Of a stretch of DNA of 64,000 bases, positions 23,220 to 33,672 are shown piece by piece; positions within the stretch are counted from its first letter, which is position 1, and the number at the start of each line of letters is the position of its first letter. A model generated the notes under the pieces. That model did no database searches. It had not been told where the DNA came from and was given only the letters and a program-made list of their open reading frames with translations. The position numbers and the translations under genes are program-made. The DNA comes from Fragilariopsis cylindrus CCMP1102 (Eukaryota > Bacillariophyta > Bacillariophyceae > Bacillariales > Bacillariaceae): NCBI GenBank assembly GCA_900095095.1, contig FMBT01000460.1, positions 26,436 through 90,435 of the forward strand. Direction: 5' to 3'.

Positions 23220-24900
23220 CTCCATCCAAGTGTATTATTACAAAGTAGTACAAGATGCAGGGAAAACTTTCGAATCATTAGGTGAAATCATCAGTGAACC
23301 AACCCTTATCCGGGCATTGAGAGAATTGATTCAAAAAACACCCTGACCTAAAATCCTGCATTCAAAGCATGAAAAAAATTAACCAGAAGAGAAACCTTGG
23401 AAGAAATTCAGATTTCATTTCACAAATGCCGGAACATTAAAAGAAATTGGAATACATAGTGTAGAAAAAGAATAAGTGTGATCAAAACAAAGAGAACAAA
23501 CAATTTATTACACAAGCAACAGTGTTGAAGCAAATGACAAAATTGAACAATTGGAAAAACAAGAAGCACAATTATATAATTTATAATATGCAGCATTAAT
23601 TAATGGCAAAATAGCCACAGCAACAACACCAACAACAGATCTCCCTCCAGGATTCCAATGCAGCAACAATCAAAGCACTAACTAATCAACAAAATCAATC
23701 AACTCAAAGCAGGAGGAAGAAAAGATAACAACAGAGGACAAGGGGAAAACTACACCAGCAAGCAATGGAAAAGATGGAACAAGAACAAACACAAATTATT
23801 GTTAGACATGTTGTTTTGATATCAAACATACCAGTATGGCTTGTAGACATATCAATGATACAGAGAATCACCAGAAATGAACAACAACAACATACATGAG
23901 GGACGGATCCATCCGCAACTTACATCTCAGAAAATGATGGGGTTGGAGGCATAACAAAATGGCTGAAATAGTAAAAATTATTTATAAGAATTAGGGAACT
24001 GTTAACAACATCAAATCACTATAAGCAAACACTAGAAGAGAATTCAACCACAATTAATACAGTAGCAGATGCAGCAGCAACAGGGCACTTCTTCCCAAAT
24101 GAGAATAATGATAAAAATATCCACAACCAAATTGAGGTAGTATATATGATGTGCAAACAATCAAACAGTAAAATCAGTAGCAAGCAACAACTATCAACAA
24201 TAGCAAAAACAGCATACCAATTTAATGAAGTAAAACTAACAAAAACAACCACTAACTATCATCAATACCCCTATTAGCAGATGATGGATGCAACAACAAT
24301 TTAAGAAAAAAATATATAGATTTTATTTGTTTGTTCAACAGAGACAAAGCAACCACACTTTGGATGATACTAATAAAACACTGTTAGCGCTAGCAGATGC
24401 AGCAGCAACAGGGCACTTCTTCCCAAATGAGAATAATGATAAAAATATCCACAACCAAATTGAGGTAGTATATATGATGTGCAAACAATCAAACAGTAAA
24501 ATCAGTAGCAAGCAACAACTATCAACAATAGCAAAAACAGCATACCAATTTAATGAAATAAAACTAACAAAAACAACCACTAACTATCATCAATACCCCT
24601 ATTAGCAGATGATGGATGCAACAACAATTTAAGAAAAAAATATATAGATTTTATTTGTTTGTTCAACAGAGACAAAGCAACCACACTTTGGATGATACTA
24701 ATAAAACACTGTTAGCGCCAACCAGCAATTGCAAAACTTATATGGCATATCTTGTAAAATAATACAACAATAGGAGGATCACAACCAGTAAAAACACTCT
24801 GCAATGCAATTGAGGATGGTAGCCATGCTATGGTGGTGTGGGTGTTTTCGTTTTGTTTTGCTTTTTCAACATACTTCGAAGTACTTCCTTTACTTCACTT
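23220..24900 (+). mobile_element. Degraded Ty1/Copia retrotransposon, gag and protease part
   Basis: The fragments read in order on the plus strand. A gag-like stretch (EPTLIRALRELIQKTP near 23300) is followed by a coiled segment (DKIEQLEKQEAQLYNL near 23545). A zinc-knuckle-like CxxC...H...C remnant (TCCFDIKHTSMACRH near 23805) comes next. The protease motif ADAAATGHFFPN corresponds to the Copia ADSGATGHF active-site block, here with the catalytic Asp context altered. After it come LADDGC and TTLWM, which match the pre-integrase end of the protease region. Stops and frameshifts are frequent. The protease part is present twice (see the 328-bp repeat). No integrase or reverse transcriptase follows, so the copy is truncated. 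Confidence 0.62.
24063..24718 (+). repeat. 328-bp tandem duplication of Copia protease segment
   Basis: Copy 1 (24063-24390) and copy 2 (24391-24718) align base for base with a period of exactly 328 bp. Both begin TAGCAGATGC and end CTGTTAGCGC. The one difference I found is G at 24230 versus A at 24558. Each copy carries the ADAAATGHFF protease motif and the following DDGC and TTLWM blocks. The near identity points to a recent event, later than the decay of the element. Confidence 0.9.
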
Positions 24901-25043
24901 CACTTTACTTTACCTTACTCCACTTCTTTCAAAACACTTTAGGATCGAGAACAGTAGTTGATTCTAGTTAGCTGGCTATTGCATTTGATTACTAAAATTC
25001 ACTCCATTAATTGCCTATTCATCACGGGTTCTCGTGACTGATG

Positions 25044-25097
25044 TTGCTGTCCGATAACGTGGGAGCAATATTGCTGTCCGATAACGTGGGAGCAATG
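25044..25097. repeat. 27-bp tandem repeat, two copies
   Basis: The unit TTGCTGTCCGATAACGTGGG plus AGCAAT(A/G) occurs at 25044-25070 and 25071-25097, with one mismatch at the last base. Confidence 0.85.
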
Positions 25098-25300
25098 TTA
25101 ACAAGTAAATACTGTTATTGTCGCGTGGGATTTAAGTTAATACTGTTGGTTAACATTGCATAGCTGCGATGAGAGTAAGGAATTGTTAACATTGCATTTT
25201 TGAGCAGCGGTGGGAATGAGCATACATCATGGGATGGGATTCGATTTATCTAAAGCATTATGATATACGGTCCGTTATGTACTAGTACGTGTCAATATGG

Positions 25301-25486
25301 GAATCGCACTGTCCGATAAAAGACAAGAGTGGAATACGCGATTTCATCGCGCAGTGAATAGAAACATGAAAATCGTACTGTACTGTCCGACAAGACAAGA
25401 GTGAAATACGCGATTTCATCGCGCAGTGAATAGAAACATGAAAATCGTACTGTACTGTCCGACAAGACAAGAGTGAAATACGCGAT
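25301..25486. repeat. 72-bp minisatellite with internal palindrome
   Basis: About 2.6 copies of a 72-bp unit are present; AGACAAGAGTG recurs at 25321, 25393 and 25465. Each full unit contains the inverted repeat CGCGAT-TTC-ATCGCG. As 72 is a multiple of three, one minus-strand frame stays open through it (25282-25509, a 24-residue repeat), but nothing else supports a protein there. The flanks (24900-25300 and 25487-25910) show no gene. Confidence 0.8.
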
Positions 25487-25910
25487 GATTCATTCATCCG
25501 TGGTTTCATTATTTAATTCGATGTTAAAATTGATTTAGACTAGCTAATAGAAGCACGGGAAAGATAATGTCCGTTTGCATTTAACTCCCGCGCCTACTGT
25601 AAATGTCGCTCACTTAAAGACGGCGGATGTTGGAGTGAACAATCGATTTTAGCAACACGATGGGAATTGAAAGATGACTCAACTTTTAGTCATCTTTCGA
25701 TTACATTCATGATCTCGCGTAGGATCTGGTACTTTGTCTACGATGATGGATGAAGAACAAACATTTAAAAATGAGAAGAAATATAAAAAAATCATTAATT
25801 CATTGTTTTTCACATCTTCATTTTATACTCTCACAAAATCCAATTTGACGCAACAGCAAAGCTAATATAATACTTCGTATTTCATATTATTAGAAACGTC
25901 TATCATTATC

Positions 25911-26531
25911 ATGCCTTCTATTAACGGTAGTGTCGATAGTACCGATGATGATTCTTCTCAACCACTATCTGTACTACGACAACTACGTACAGCTGAACCA
26001 ATTGTACGACGGAGTACAATACCACGATTAAGTAAAAAAGAAATGGATTATGAAGAAGATGTCGACAACAACGCCACCACCGACGACAATAATTCCACTT
26101 CTACCTACGACGATGATGATAATGATGACGATGATGTCGATGATGTCGATGATGTCGATGATGACGATGATGACGATGATGACGATGATGACGATGATGT
26201 CGATGATGACGATGATGACGACAAGAAAAGGAAGAGCATCACCGCGGTTGACAACAATAACAACGATGATGATGATAGCGAGGACGATGTTAGTGGAGAA
26301 GTGATAATGACGAAACCCAGCCTCCTTTGTCCATGCATCGTCGCAAGCATCGTCGAAGCAGGTCGAAAAAAAATCGAAAAGACAGAGAGAGGTACCATAA
26401 AAAAAGACAAAAACGTAAGTGTTATTTTGTTGTTTGTTATATTATCCTTTATAAATATCATTTAAGTTACTCATACATACATTCATTTTTAGGGGACAAT
26501 GAAAATGATTATCAACATAAATGTCGACTGA
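25911..26531 (+). CDS. Asp-rich acidic protein, unknown (possibly 5' part of the next gene)
   Basis: The first exon 25911-26414 starts MPSINGSVDSTDDDSSQP and carries a long Asp tract made of GATGAC repeats (about residues 65-105), then a Lys-rich end. A GTAAGT donor follows at 26415. An acceptor at 26491-26492 (TTTTTAG) gives a 13-codon exon to 26531 in phase; unspliced reading ends at 26465. I recognise no family. Since a SANT exon lies just downstream in the same orientation, these may be one gene broken by indels. The Met-rich ORF in another frame and the Ser-rich ORF opposite are shadows of the repeat. Confidence 0.4.
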
Positions 26532-26645
26532 AGAAAGACAATTTTTGAATAGTTTTCCTGGAATGTGTTTGGTCTTTTACATCCACACAACCCACCTTTC
26601 CTACTAAATGAAAAAGAATTCAACAAAAAGGAATTTCCAATCCTG

Positions 26646-27439
26646 ATGACTGACCCTAGAGTATTTGACCCATTGTTGAATGGGTAATTGCTGCTAAGTT
26701 TGACCAAATCACCGGGCTACCACTAGATGGAATGGCTCATGTTGATCATATGCATGGTTCAACAGGATATGTCCATAATTCGAAGGACGGGTAAGTTTTA
26801 TTTATAACATCACTTTTTGTGTACTTCATATGTATTTCTAACTATTGTATTATTCTTATATTAATTTATATTGTTATCAAAACAATTATGTATAGGATGT
26901 TTCGTTGTTTATGTAGTCGATCTACTAATGTTATGATCGGGCAACTCGAGAGGGTCATCGAAGCGCATTCCATCAGTTCGGAGGATACTGATGGTATTAC
27001 TACCCCTTATGATGTAACGAACCAAAAAAATACAGCCTTCTTGAAGAATATAACGGATTTAATGACGGAAACCACCCCCCGGTTGAAAAATGCTTGGAAG
27101 GTGGCTACCGCAGCAAAAATCGCACGTGATGAAGAAAGTGCACAAAGGGAAAAATCTGATATATTCGATGGATCATACAAGAAGGGTAGTTGGACCACAG
27201 ACGAAAAAAAGAACTTTATTGAAGGTTTAACGGAGAGAGGATTTGGTGAGTGGGTTCTGATTTCCAACTATCATGTAAAGACTCGAAGTAATGTACAATG
27301 TAGGAACATGGCTAACAAGACCTTCTCCAATACGGAAGGATTTTCGGCTTGGAAGAAAGAGGGGAACCTCTCCTTGCCTCCCAAGTGGGCTCCCACTTCA
27401 CACAATTTAATCGTAGTAAATAATTTAGAAACTGATTAA
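26646..27439 (+). CDS. SANT/Myb-like protein, frameshifted
   Basis: The main exon 26896-27439 encodes a SANT-like domain: KGSWTTDEKKNFIEGLTERG, GEWVLISNYHVKTRS and NVQCRNMANKTF. A 105-bp intron (26791-26895, GTAAGT...TATAG) joins it in frame to an upstream exon reading FDQITGLPLDGMAHVDHM and TGYVHNSKDG. Before that, coding in another frame (EFPILMTDPRVFDPLLN, to about 26685) connects if one base is added near 26686. The 5' end is uncertain and may extend into the acidic gene at 25911. The domain binds DNA or histone tails in related proteins. It differs from the SANT domain of the 9960-16272 gene. Confidence 0.5.
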
Positions 27440-27467
27440 ATAAATAATTTATACCAATGATCATAAG

Positions 27468-27677
27468 CTATAACAACAGCAAATAGTATTCATTGTTGGA
27501 ACCGGTTCCGGATTCTTTGGTGATTTTAAAACAATCAATAGCTTCGGAAACGATCTTGAAGGCGGACCCACCGAGCTTTCCGGCCAAATCGGCAGTTGAC
27601 TTGAGAATTTCTGTTGTTTTATACGTATGACAAGTTACACGAACGGATAAGTGGTATGATTTATATGTATGTATCAT
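27468..27677 (-). CDS. Small ORF or terminal exon fragment, unknown
   Basis: A minus-strand ORF contains a protein-like stretch (ILKSTADLAGKLGGSAFKIV, then EAIDCFKITKE) of higher GC than its flanks. An acceptor-like AACAG precedes it near 27610, so it could be the last exon of a gene or a gene relic. I found no upstream exon and no recognisable family. Coding status is doubtful. Confidence 0.2.
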   Translation of the reverse strand: MIHTYKSYHLSVRVTCHTYKTTEILKSTADLAGKLGGSAFKIVSEAIDCFKITKESGTGSNNEYYLLLL

Positions 27678-28106
27678 ACTATCCCGAAAAGGATCTGGAT
27701 TGCGTCACTTCAAAATGCCGATGATTCTTGTCTGTATTAAATACGTAATCATCATCCAGATGGTATCTAAACCATCTAAAAAATATGCCACCGGCGACTA
27801 GCAAATAATGGGCTGATTGCTGACGAAAACACTAATAAAGAATAAAATAATAATGTGGTTCTACGTGTACGTAACTAACTGGCCATCACGAGAATTTCTT
27901 TTTTATGTTCGATACATTACTGTGTATGATGATGTGTGATCAAAGAAGACGACCTTCAACATCAACGCACAAACACACATCACACACACACACGACACAC
28001 ACACACATCGCGGTCAAACCCAATATCCCATCTTATAGATAGCTGTGCAGTGCTCATAATTTAATTTCCTCGAGTTCATATCCATAGACGCCACTTATCT
28101 TTAACC
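27678..28106. other. Intergenic with (CA)n microsatellite
   Basis: Upstream region of the CER1-like gene. It contains an imperfect CA-repeat tract at about 27969-28008. Nothing else is evident. Confidence 0.5.
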
Positions 28107-30185
28107 ATGTGTCGCCTGCCAAGAAAAAGAAAAAACGCAAACTCCGTCACGCCTTTCGAAACCACCTCCGTAGGCGACGCCTCGTCTTCCTCCGCATCCA
28201 TCCTTGCCAACAATGCATACAATAACAATACACGTCCCTCAAATGAAGAAACCAAGCACATTAAGGCAGCCACATCTACCCATTCCGATCACAATCGCAA
28301 TACTAAATATGATCTCTACTGGTTCCTCGGCCCAGCAGCTATTTGCTACGCGCTCGGAACACCCATCTATGCTATATACGCTATTGGTATTGCACGAATA
28401 ATCTCCACCCGACTTACATTGACCCTACACTACCATTTCGCCGACAAGGACAATTATCTTAACAAACTACCACAAAAGCAATTGGAGCGTGAGGGTGCTG
28501 ATTATTATGTTGGCACGATGGTGCACATGTATTCTCAGATTCCTTTGCAGGTACTCTTCCCCGCTATGTTCTTCTCAGATACAAGTGTTATCGGTGCTTG
28601 TGCCTATCGTGTCTTTTGGGCACACATCTTCTTAGTCGAGCCAATATACTACGCAGCACATCGGTGGTTACACTGGCCCGAGAATATGAAGAAGATGCAT
28701 GGATTTCATCACTTGTCAATCAGTACCTTGCCCAGCACAAGTTTGGTACAGAATTTCCAAGAACACTTTGTGTACATTCCTGTGTTCGGACCTGCATTCC
28801 TGACTCCATTTTTGATGTATTGGGAAATGCACTGGACGATTATTGGGTCGTACCTTGTATTGTTTGACCTTATCAATGCGTATGGTCATATGAACATCAA
28901 GTACCGTCATCCTATCTTCACATCGCAGTACTCTCCATTCCAGTACTTGTTTTACACACCTGAGTTTCACCTGGGCCATCATGCCTTCTTTCGTGCCAAC
29001 TATGCTCTATTCATGCCAATTTGGGATAAAATGTTTGGAACTTGGAGAACTTATGAGAAGACAGATACGGATCGTCTCCTCCCTGCGAAGCAACAAGACT
29101 TTGTCTTTATTGGCCACAATGCCGGTCTTGCTCATTTCGCGTCGTGTCCAGAGTGGGACGTCTACGCTGCCTATGGTGTCTTCGGAGGCTTCAAATATCT
29201 TCCCTACTCAGTGGAATTCCTCCTTTGCAACATAATTGGTGCCTTTTGCCGTCTCTTCTTGTCGGCCTACACTTGCTCTCGGTACATGATCAATGACAAA
29301 CTTATTGGACGTGTGATTTGTATCTGCCGCACTCCTATTGATTACATCAATCCCAAGCGATATTCATTGGTCAACAACGATATCGTTAAACTCATCAAGG
29401 GTCAACACAAGGCATACGGCACAACATGCTTCGGACTTGGAAACTTGAACAAAATGAAGCAAGTCAATGATGGCGGACAGCTCATTTCTGACATGGTCAA
29501 GGCTGATCCCTACCTCAAGGACAAGGACATCCGTGTCTGGACGGGAGATACCATGACGGCCGCGTCCGTGTACCATCAGCTCGCTGATCTTCCTAACTTT
29601 GACAATCTTGAGTCCATCTTCTTCGTTGGTGCTAATGGCAAGATTGGAAATGCCGTTTGCAAGCAGTTGCTTGTTGACAGGCCCGACCTCAAGATTGAGA
29701 TCTACTCATTGTCACATACACTGGATCATCCCAATGTGACATACACTTCTGAGTTATCAAATCTTTTGAACCACCAAGTGGTCGTGTTAGGGAAGCAGCT
29801 TGCCCTTCGGAAGTACGCCAAGGCATTGGCTCCGTTCCGTGGAGCATCGTCAAAGAAGTCAGAACTCACCCCCTACAAATGTAGGCTCATCATTGATTAC
29901 ACCGTGCCATTTACTCCCATTGATTTGACAGGGTTCAAGAACATTGAACATCATCAGATTGCCGTGCTAGAAACAACACCCAACAGCAAATTTTTGAAAG
30001 GTCACTTTGACATTGGATTTGGTTTGGAACAAGATCAGATCTATCCCTGTCATGCGGGGTGCATTATTAACACAGTGTATGAAAGGGATACCGACGAGGT
30101 TGGAGAAATTTGTGTGAAAGATATGATGACCATGTGGAAGCGTGGACTAGAGCTTGGACTGAGAAATAAGAAGCTCGAGTTGTAA
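28107..30185 (+). CDS. CER1-like fatty acid hydroxylase / aldehyde decarbonylase family protein
   Basis: This single-exon ORF encodes 692 residues. Membrane segments flank three His boxes of the fatty acid hydroxylase superfamily: HX3H in HRWLH (185-189), HX2HH in HGFHH (198-202) and HX2HH in HLGHH (288-292). They would bind a di-iron centre. The block FFRANYALFMPIWDKMFGTW matches the CER1/CER3 family. The C-terminal half (about 460-690) has an NAD-binding-like GANGKIGNAVCKQLL as in the WAX2 C-terminal domain. In plants CER1 works with CER3 to make alkanes from acyl-CoA. Substrate here is unknown. Codons are richer in C-ending forms than in neighbours, which may mean high expression or a different origin. 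Confidence 0.84.
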   Translation: MCRLPRKRKNANSVTPFETTSVGDASSSSASILANNAYNNNTRPSNEETKHIKAATSTHSDHNRNTKYDLYWFLGPAAICYALGTPIYAIYAIGIARIISTRLTLTLHYHFADKDNYLNKLPQKQLEREGADYYVGTMVHMYSQIPLQVLFPAMFFSDTSVIGACAYRVFWAHIFLVEPIYYAAHRWLHWPENMKKMHGFHHLSISTLPSTSLVQNFQEHFVYIPVFGPAFLTPFLMYWEMHWTIIGSYLVLFDLINAYGHMNIKYRHPIFTSQYSPFQYLFYTPEFHLGHHAFFRANYALFMPIWDKMFGTWRTYEKTDTDRLLPAKQQDFVFIGHNAGLAHFASCPEWDVYAAYGVFGGFKYLPYSVEFLLCNIIGAFCRLFLSAYTCSRYMINDKLIGRVICICRTPIDYINPKRYSLVNNDIVKLIKGQHKAYGTTCFGLGNLNKMKQVNDGGQLISDMVKADPYLKDKDIRVWTGDTMTAASVYHQLADLPNFDNLESIFFVGANGKIGNAVCKQLLVDRPDLKIEIYSLSHTLDHPNVTYTSELSNLLNHQVVVLGKQLALRKYAKALAPFRGASSKKSELTPYKCRLIIDYTVPFTPIDLTGFKNIEHHQIAVLETTPNSKFLKGHFDIGFGLEQDQIYPCHAGCIINTVYERDTDEVGEICVKDMMTMWKRGLELGLRNKKLEL

Positions 30186-31051
30186 ATAATAGTAGCTACC
30201 GTAGCTAGTACTAGTTGCGCGATAGAAATCCGCTCCCACAGAGAATGAAGCATCATACATGGTGTTAGTGGGGCAATGAGGAACGTGTAAACGACGAGAA
30301 CAACAGAGCTGAAAAACACATATGACTCCAACGAAATGTGAGCAGCCGACATCGGAACAAACGAGAAGAGCGTAACTTAACGTCCTGCAACTATGCGTTT
30401 ATCCTTTGCTTGTCTATGACTACTTGTACCTACCATGGTAAATTAATTGTATCCTATGATTTATAGTATTCTATTTTATGCCGTCCACTTTTCGATTCTT
30501 AGTATTCCGTACCCAGTGAAGGGTATCTTCCGGTGATATATTTTGATATACCATAGCATGAATTTTTATTATCTAGGCAGTTCTTGTTTCTTTGAATGAG
30601 TTTCCTACTTTTAGTTTGGCATACTTATATCTTGTGTTTGCAATTTATTGTTTTCTGATGGAATGTACTGTTCACAGTATGTTCCACCAGTGATGGAATG
30701 CTTTGTTTGTTTCATTTCCATATCTTTAATGGGGAAAGTCCACCAATGTCATGTTTTGCATCCCATTATGAAGTGTTGTTACATCCGTCTCAATATCAAT
30801 ACGTCATCAGTGTTGTTATTTTCTGTAGTAGCAGCAGTACCTTGCATTACAAATTCCTCTTTGACATGGTACATGTCGATCCAGGCGTCGTAATGGGGTC
30901 TTTCGTGTTCGTGCTTTGCGCGATCTTGTCGTCGTCGTCGTCGTTGTCGTCGTCGTCGTTGGCACCCCTCTCGCCATATATACCGGTTTAAGCATATATA
31001 AGAATGCTGTAGCTACGGTACAATTTGACGTGAATTATTATACTATGAAGA
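30186..31051. other. Intergenic, convergent 3' ends
   Basis: Non-coding sequence between the CER1-like gene and the cyclophilin gene. It holds a TACCGTA motif at about 30198, a (GTC/GTT)n trinucleotide tract at about 30929-30962 and a CTACGGTAC motif near 31013. ORFs here lack protein-like composition. Confidence 0.4.
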
Positions 31052-32454
31052 TCATCGACCATCTAGATGCCAGTGTCCTCGATGCTTTGATAGCCAAGAT
31101 TTTGTATGTATAACAGATATTGCTTCTAACGGTTTGGCTACGAGTACAACTTCGTCAATCGCAAAACCACTACCGTTCCATGATTTTGGAAGCTCCATTA
31201 TTCTAGATTTGACGTCTTTAAATGCCGGAGCGATCAGGACGATATCTGTAGCAAAATTCGACAATGATTCAATTAGTTTTTCCTCTTTGTTGCCATTGTT
31301 TTCAGCAGAATCATCACTGTCGCAGCAAATAAAAAGCACTACAGAACATAAACTGCCAATTGCCTCTATAAATTTTTGTCTAGCTTCTGTTGGGGCAAAT
31401 ATTGCTAATCTTGGACGAACGATAAATGTTGGTGAAATTCCATTCCAACATTCCATATCTGGCTTATCGTACCAGAATCCTGCACCAAAAGTGTGAAATG
31501 GAGTGAAAATCCCACAATCAGTTATTGTTATGGATGCAGTTGTATCACCGTCGGCGGTGCCAAATTCTTCGGCCTTCTTCAAAACATCAAATCCAGAGAT
31601 ACATTCCCCAAATATCACATGCTTGCCGTCACATTGTGGTGCACTATCCAATGTGAAAAAGAATTGAGATGAATTGCTATTCTTTCCCGAGTTACCCATA
31701 CTATCGAATCGAATCGAATCAAATCAATCGCAAGCGAAGAAAGCAGAGCGTAATTAGGATTTATATTTTTTCGTTACTACTATTGTTTTTCTTTTAAATT
31801 CTGAGATTCGTCCATTGCGTCTTACCTCAACAACCCACATCGATCATGTTTTAAATTCAAACCTGCTCGTTCATCTTTGAAGATCTTTTTGTTCTTAAAT
31901 ACACATTCACCACCTGAACCGTTTTCCAATACAAAGTCCCCCGATTGAAGTACAAAACCTGGCACTATTCTATGTACCTTACAACCTCTATACGATAGCG
32001 GCTTACCAGATTCTCCTATTGCTATAGGCTTGACTTTCTCCACTTTCTTATTATTCCCGGTGTCCGGTTGATCCGAGATCGAACCGTTCGAACAGAGTGT
32101 CATAAAATTTTCACAGGCCATCGGTGCTACATCCCAATAAAGCTTTATTACGATACGATTACCTTCAGAAGGAGGTTGGGTTATTATATCACCCTTACTC
32201 GACCATTCATGATCAGTTGAAATTAATTCTTTGAGACGTGAAATCTCGGACCCACCACAACTCAATAAGTCTTTAGACGAAAACCCGTATGTTAGGTTGG
32301 TACTATCTACAAACGCAGCACACGTTGCTAACTTTTTTCGAGAGTTATCCAAATCAAGATCTAAGAAACAATAACCTCCATCATTCACCATCATCTCGCC
32401 CATCTCTGTTATTGCGATCGTTTGTCGTCCAATATGTGGGCATTGGGGGTACAT
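31052..32454 (-). CDS. Cyclophilin-type peptidyl-prolyl isomerase with extra N- and C-terminal regions
   Basis: There are two exons, 32454-31826 and 31700-31052, joined at GLLS|MGNSGKNSNSSQFFF, giving 425 residues. The cyclophilin domain (about 95-270) shows VIKLYWDVAPMACENFMTLC, the catalytic-Arg block VHRIVPGFVLQSGDF and CDGKHVIFGECISGFDVL. His replaces the Trp that binds cyclosporin in CypA, so drug sensitivity is doubtful. A leader of about 95 residues and a tail of about 140 residues (RPRLAIFAPTEARQKFIEAI, then KDVKSRIMELPKSWNGSGFA) have no family I can name. The protein should be a prolyl isomerase; the extensions may give a partner or location. Confidence 0.85.
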
Positions 32455-32702
32455 TGATTGAGATTCTTATTCTGAGATATTGAATTATTGAAATGAATGT
32501 TCTACATGACACGAGCAGAAAATTTATTAGCGCGCGTAATCTGGGGAGTCTGTACTAAGTACGTCGGCTGCATAATTTCACATAATTTCATTCTCGCAAA
32601 AAACAAAAAATGAATGAAAATGTGTTGCAATGGAAATAGTAATTCGTCCGAAGCTTCATTATTCGATAATTCATTCTAGCCCGTTAACAACAAACAAATA
32701 AC

Positions 32703-33405
32703 ATGAACCAACAGCAGCAGCAATATGATCCGATGATTGAATTCCAGGCGGGTGTTACAGCCGTTCTTAGAAGTTGGTCTGCTTTACGTACTGCTGTCGA
32801 AACTGGTTGGGGTGGAGGTGAAAGAGAATGTCAAAAAAAGGCTGAAGATCTTCGTCGAAATATATTTGAAATTATGAATGGACGTAAATGTCCTGTACCG
32901 AATTTGAAATATATGACCTATCCGATAACTTAGCTATATTATTGAAGAAGAATTTTCTGTTACATTAGAAGATGAGTCTGAACGACAAATTGCTGAAACT
33001 ATATTCCAAATGTATGAAGAATGTTGCAATGGTAATCCTACCTTAGCACGACAAATGGTCACTCATGCCAATAGTGCAGTTGCAATGAATAGTCAATATC
33101 CGGTCAAATTAATCACCGGTGAGCACGACGATGACGATTCCGATGATGAAATGGGGACACCAGCAACAGCAGCAGCAGCAGCAGCTCCGATACAGGAACA
33201 GCAACAGCAGCAACAGCAAAACTTAGCAATGCTGAATCCTGTTGACTATATCAGTCAACCTCTATTCGGAAAACCTATATATCAACCGAACCACCCTGTA
33301 CAGCCTTCTCGTCAATTGGGGGAAACTACTATCCAAGAAGATACTCCTGTAGAAATGGATGAAGATGGCTTTGCACCAGTACAGAAAGGAAACCGTCGAA
33401 GATAA
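32703..33405 (+). CDS. TSR2: Pre-rRNA-processing protein TSR2, frameshifted
   Basis: The start MNQQQQQYDPMIEFQAGVTA, then WSALRTAVETGWGGGERE, is the conserved TSR2 N-terminus. Coding continues in the next frame as TEFEIYDLSDNLA (about 32896-32934), then in a third as EEEFSVTLEDESERQIAE and MYEECCNGNPTLARQM. Two single-base losses, near 32896 and near 32936, would unite all three. A 43-bp intron reading (32894-32936) was rejected because it breaks phase and removes the conserved DNLA block. The C-terminal half is Ala/Gln-rich and ends PVEMDEDGFAPVQKGNRRR. TSR2 delivers ribosomal protein eS26 to pre-ribosomes. About 230 residues if intact. Confidence 0.78.
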
Positions 33406-33672
33406 TTGATTAATCCTCGTATTCAATAGCAGAAAGAAATGCTTATGATATTTTTTATTCTCTGATAATTAATGTTGATATTGAAGTAGGTTCCTGGCAA
33501 TAATATCTATGCGATGATGACGATGATGGTACACGTATCGGTACAAAAAAAAAGAATAGTAGCATTATTATATAGGACCTAGTAAAGATATTACCCATCA
33601 ATTAGTCTATGTGAATTGAAAAACATGATAATATTTTTGTCTGTTTCTTTCTTTTCTTTTTCCTTGTCTCAC

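Noticed and set aside
25301-25486. CRISPR-like array
   Set aside because: The units are adjacent 72-bp copies without variable spacers, in a eukaryotic context; it is a minisatellite.
26105-26461. Poly-Ser minus-strand ORF and Met-rich plus-strand ORF over the Asp tract
   Set aside because: Both are frame shadows of the same GATGAC repeat.
26684-26700. A 15-bp intron (GTAATT...AAG) in the SANT gene
   Set aside because: Far shorter than any other intron in the window; a single missing base accounts for the frame change.
32894-32936. A 43-bp intron in TSR2 (GTACCG...TTAG)
   Set aside because: Joining the flanks breaks the frame and removes TEFEIYDLSDNLA, which fits the TSR2 family; two indels explain the data better.
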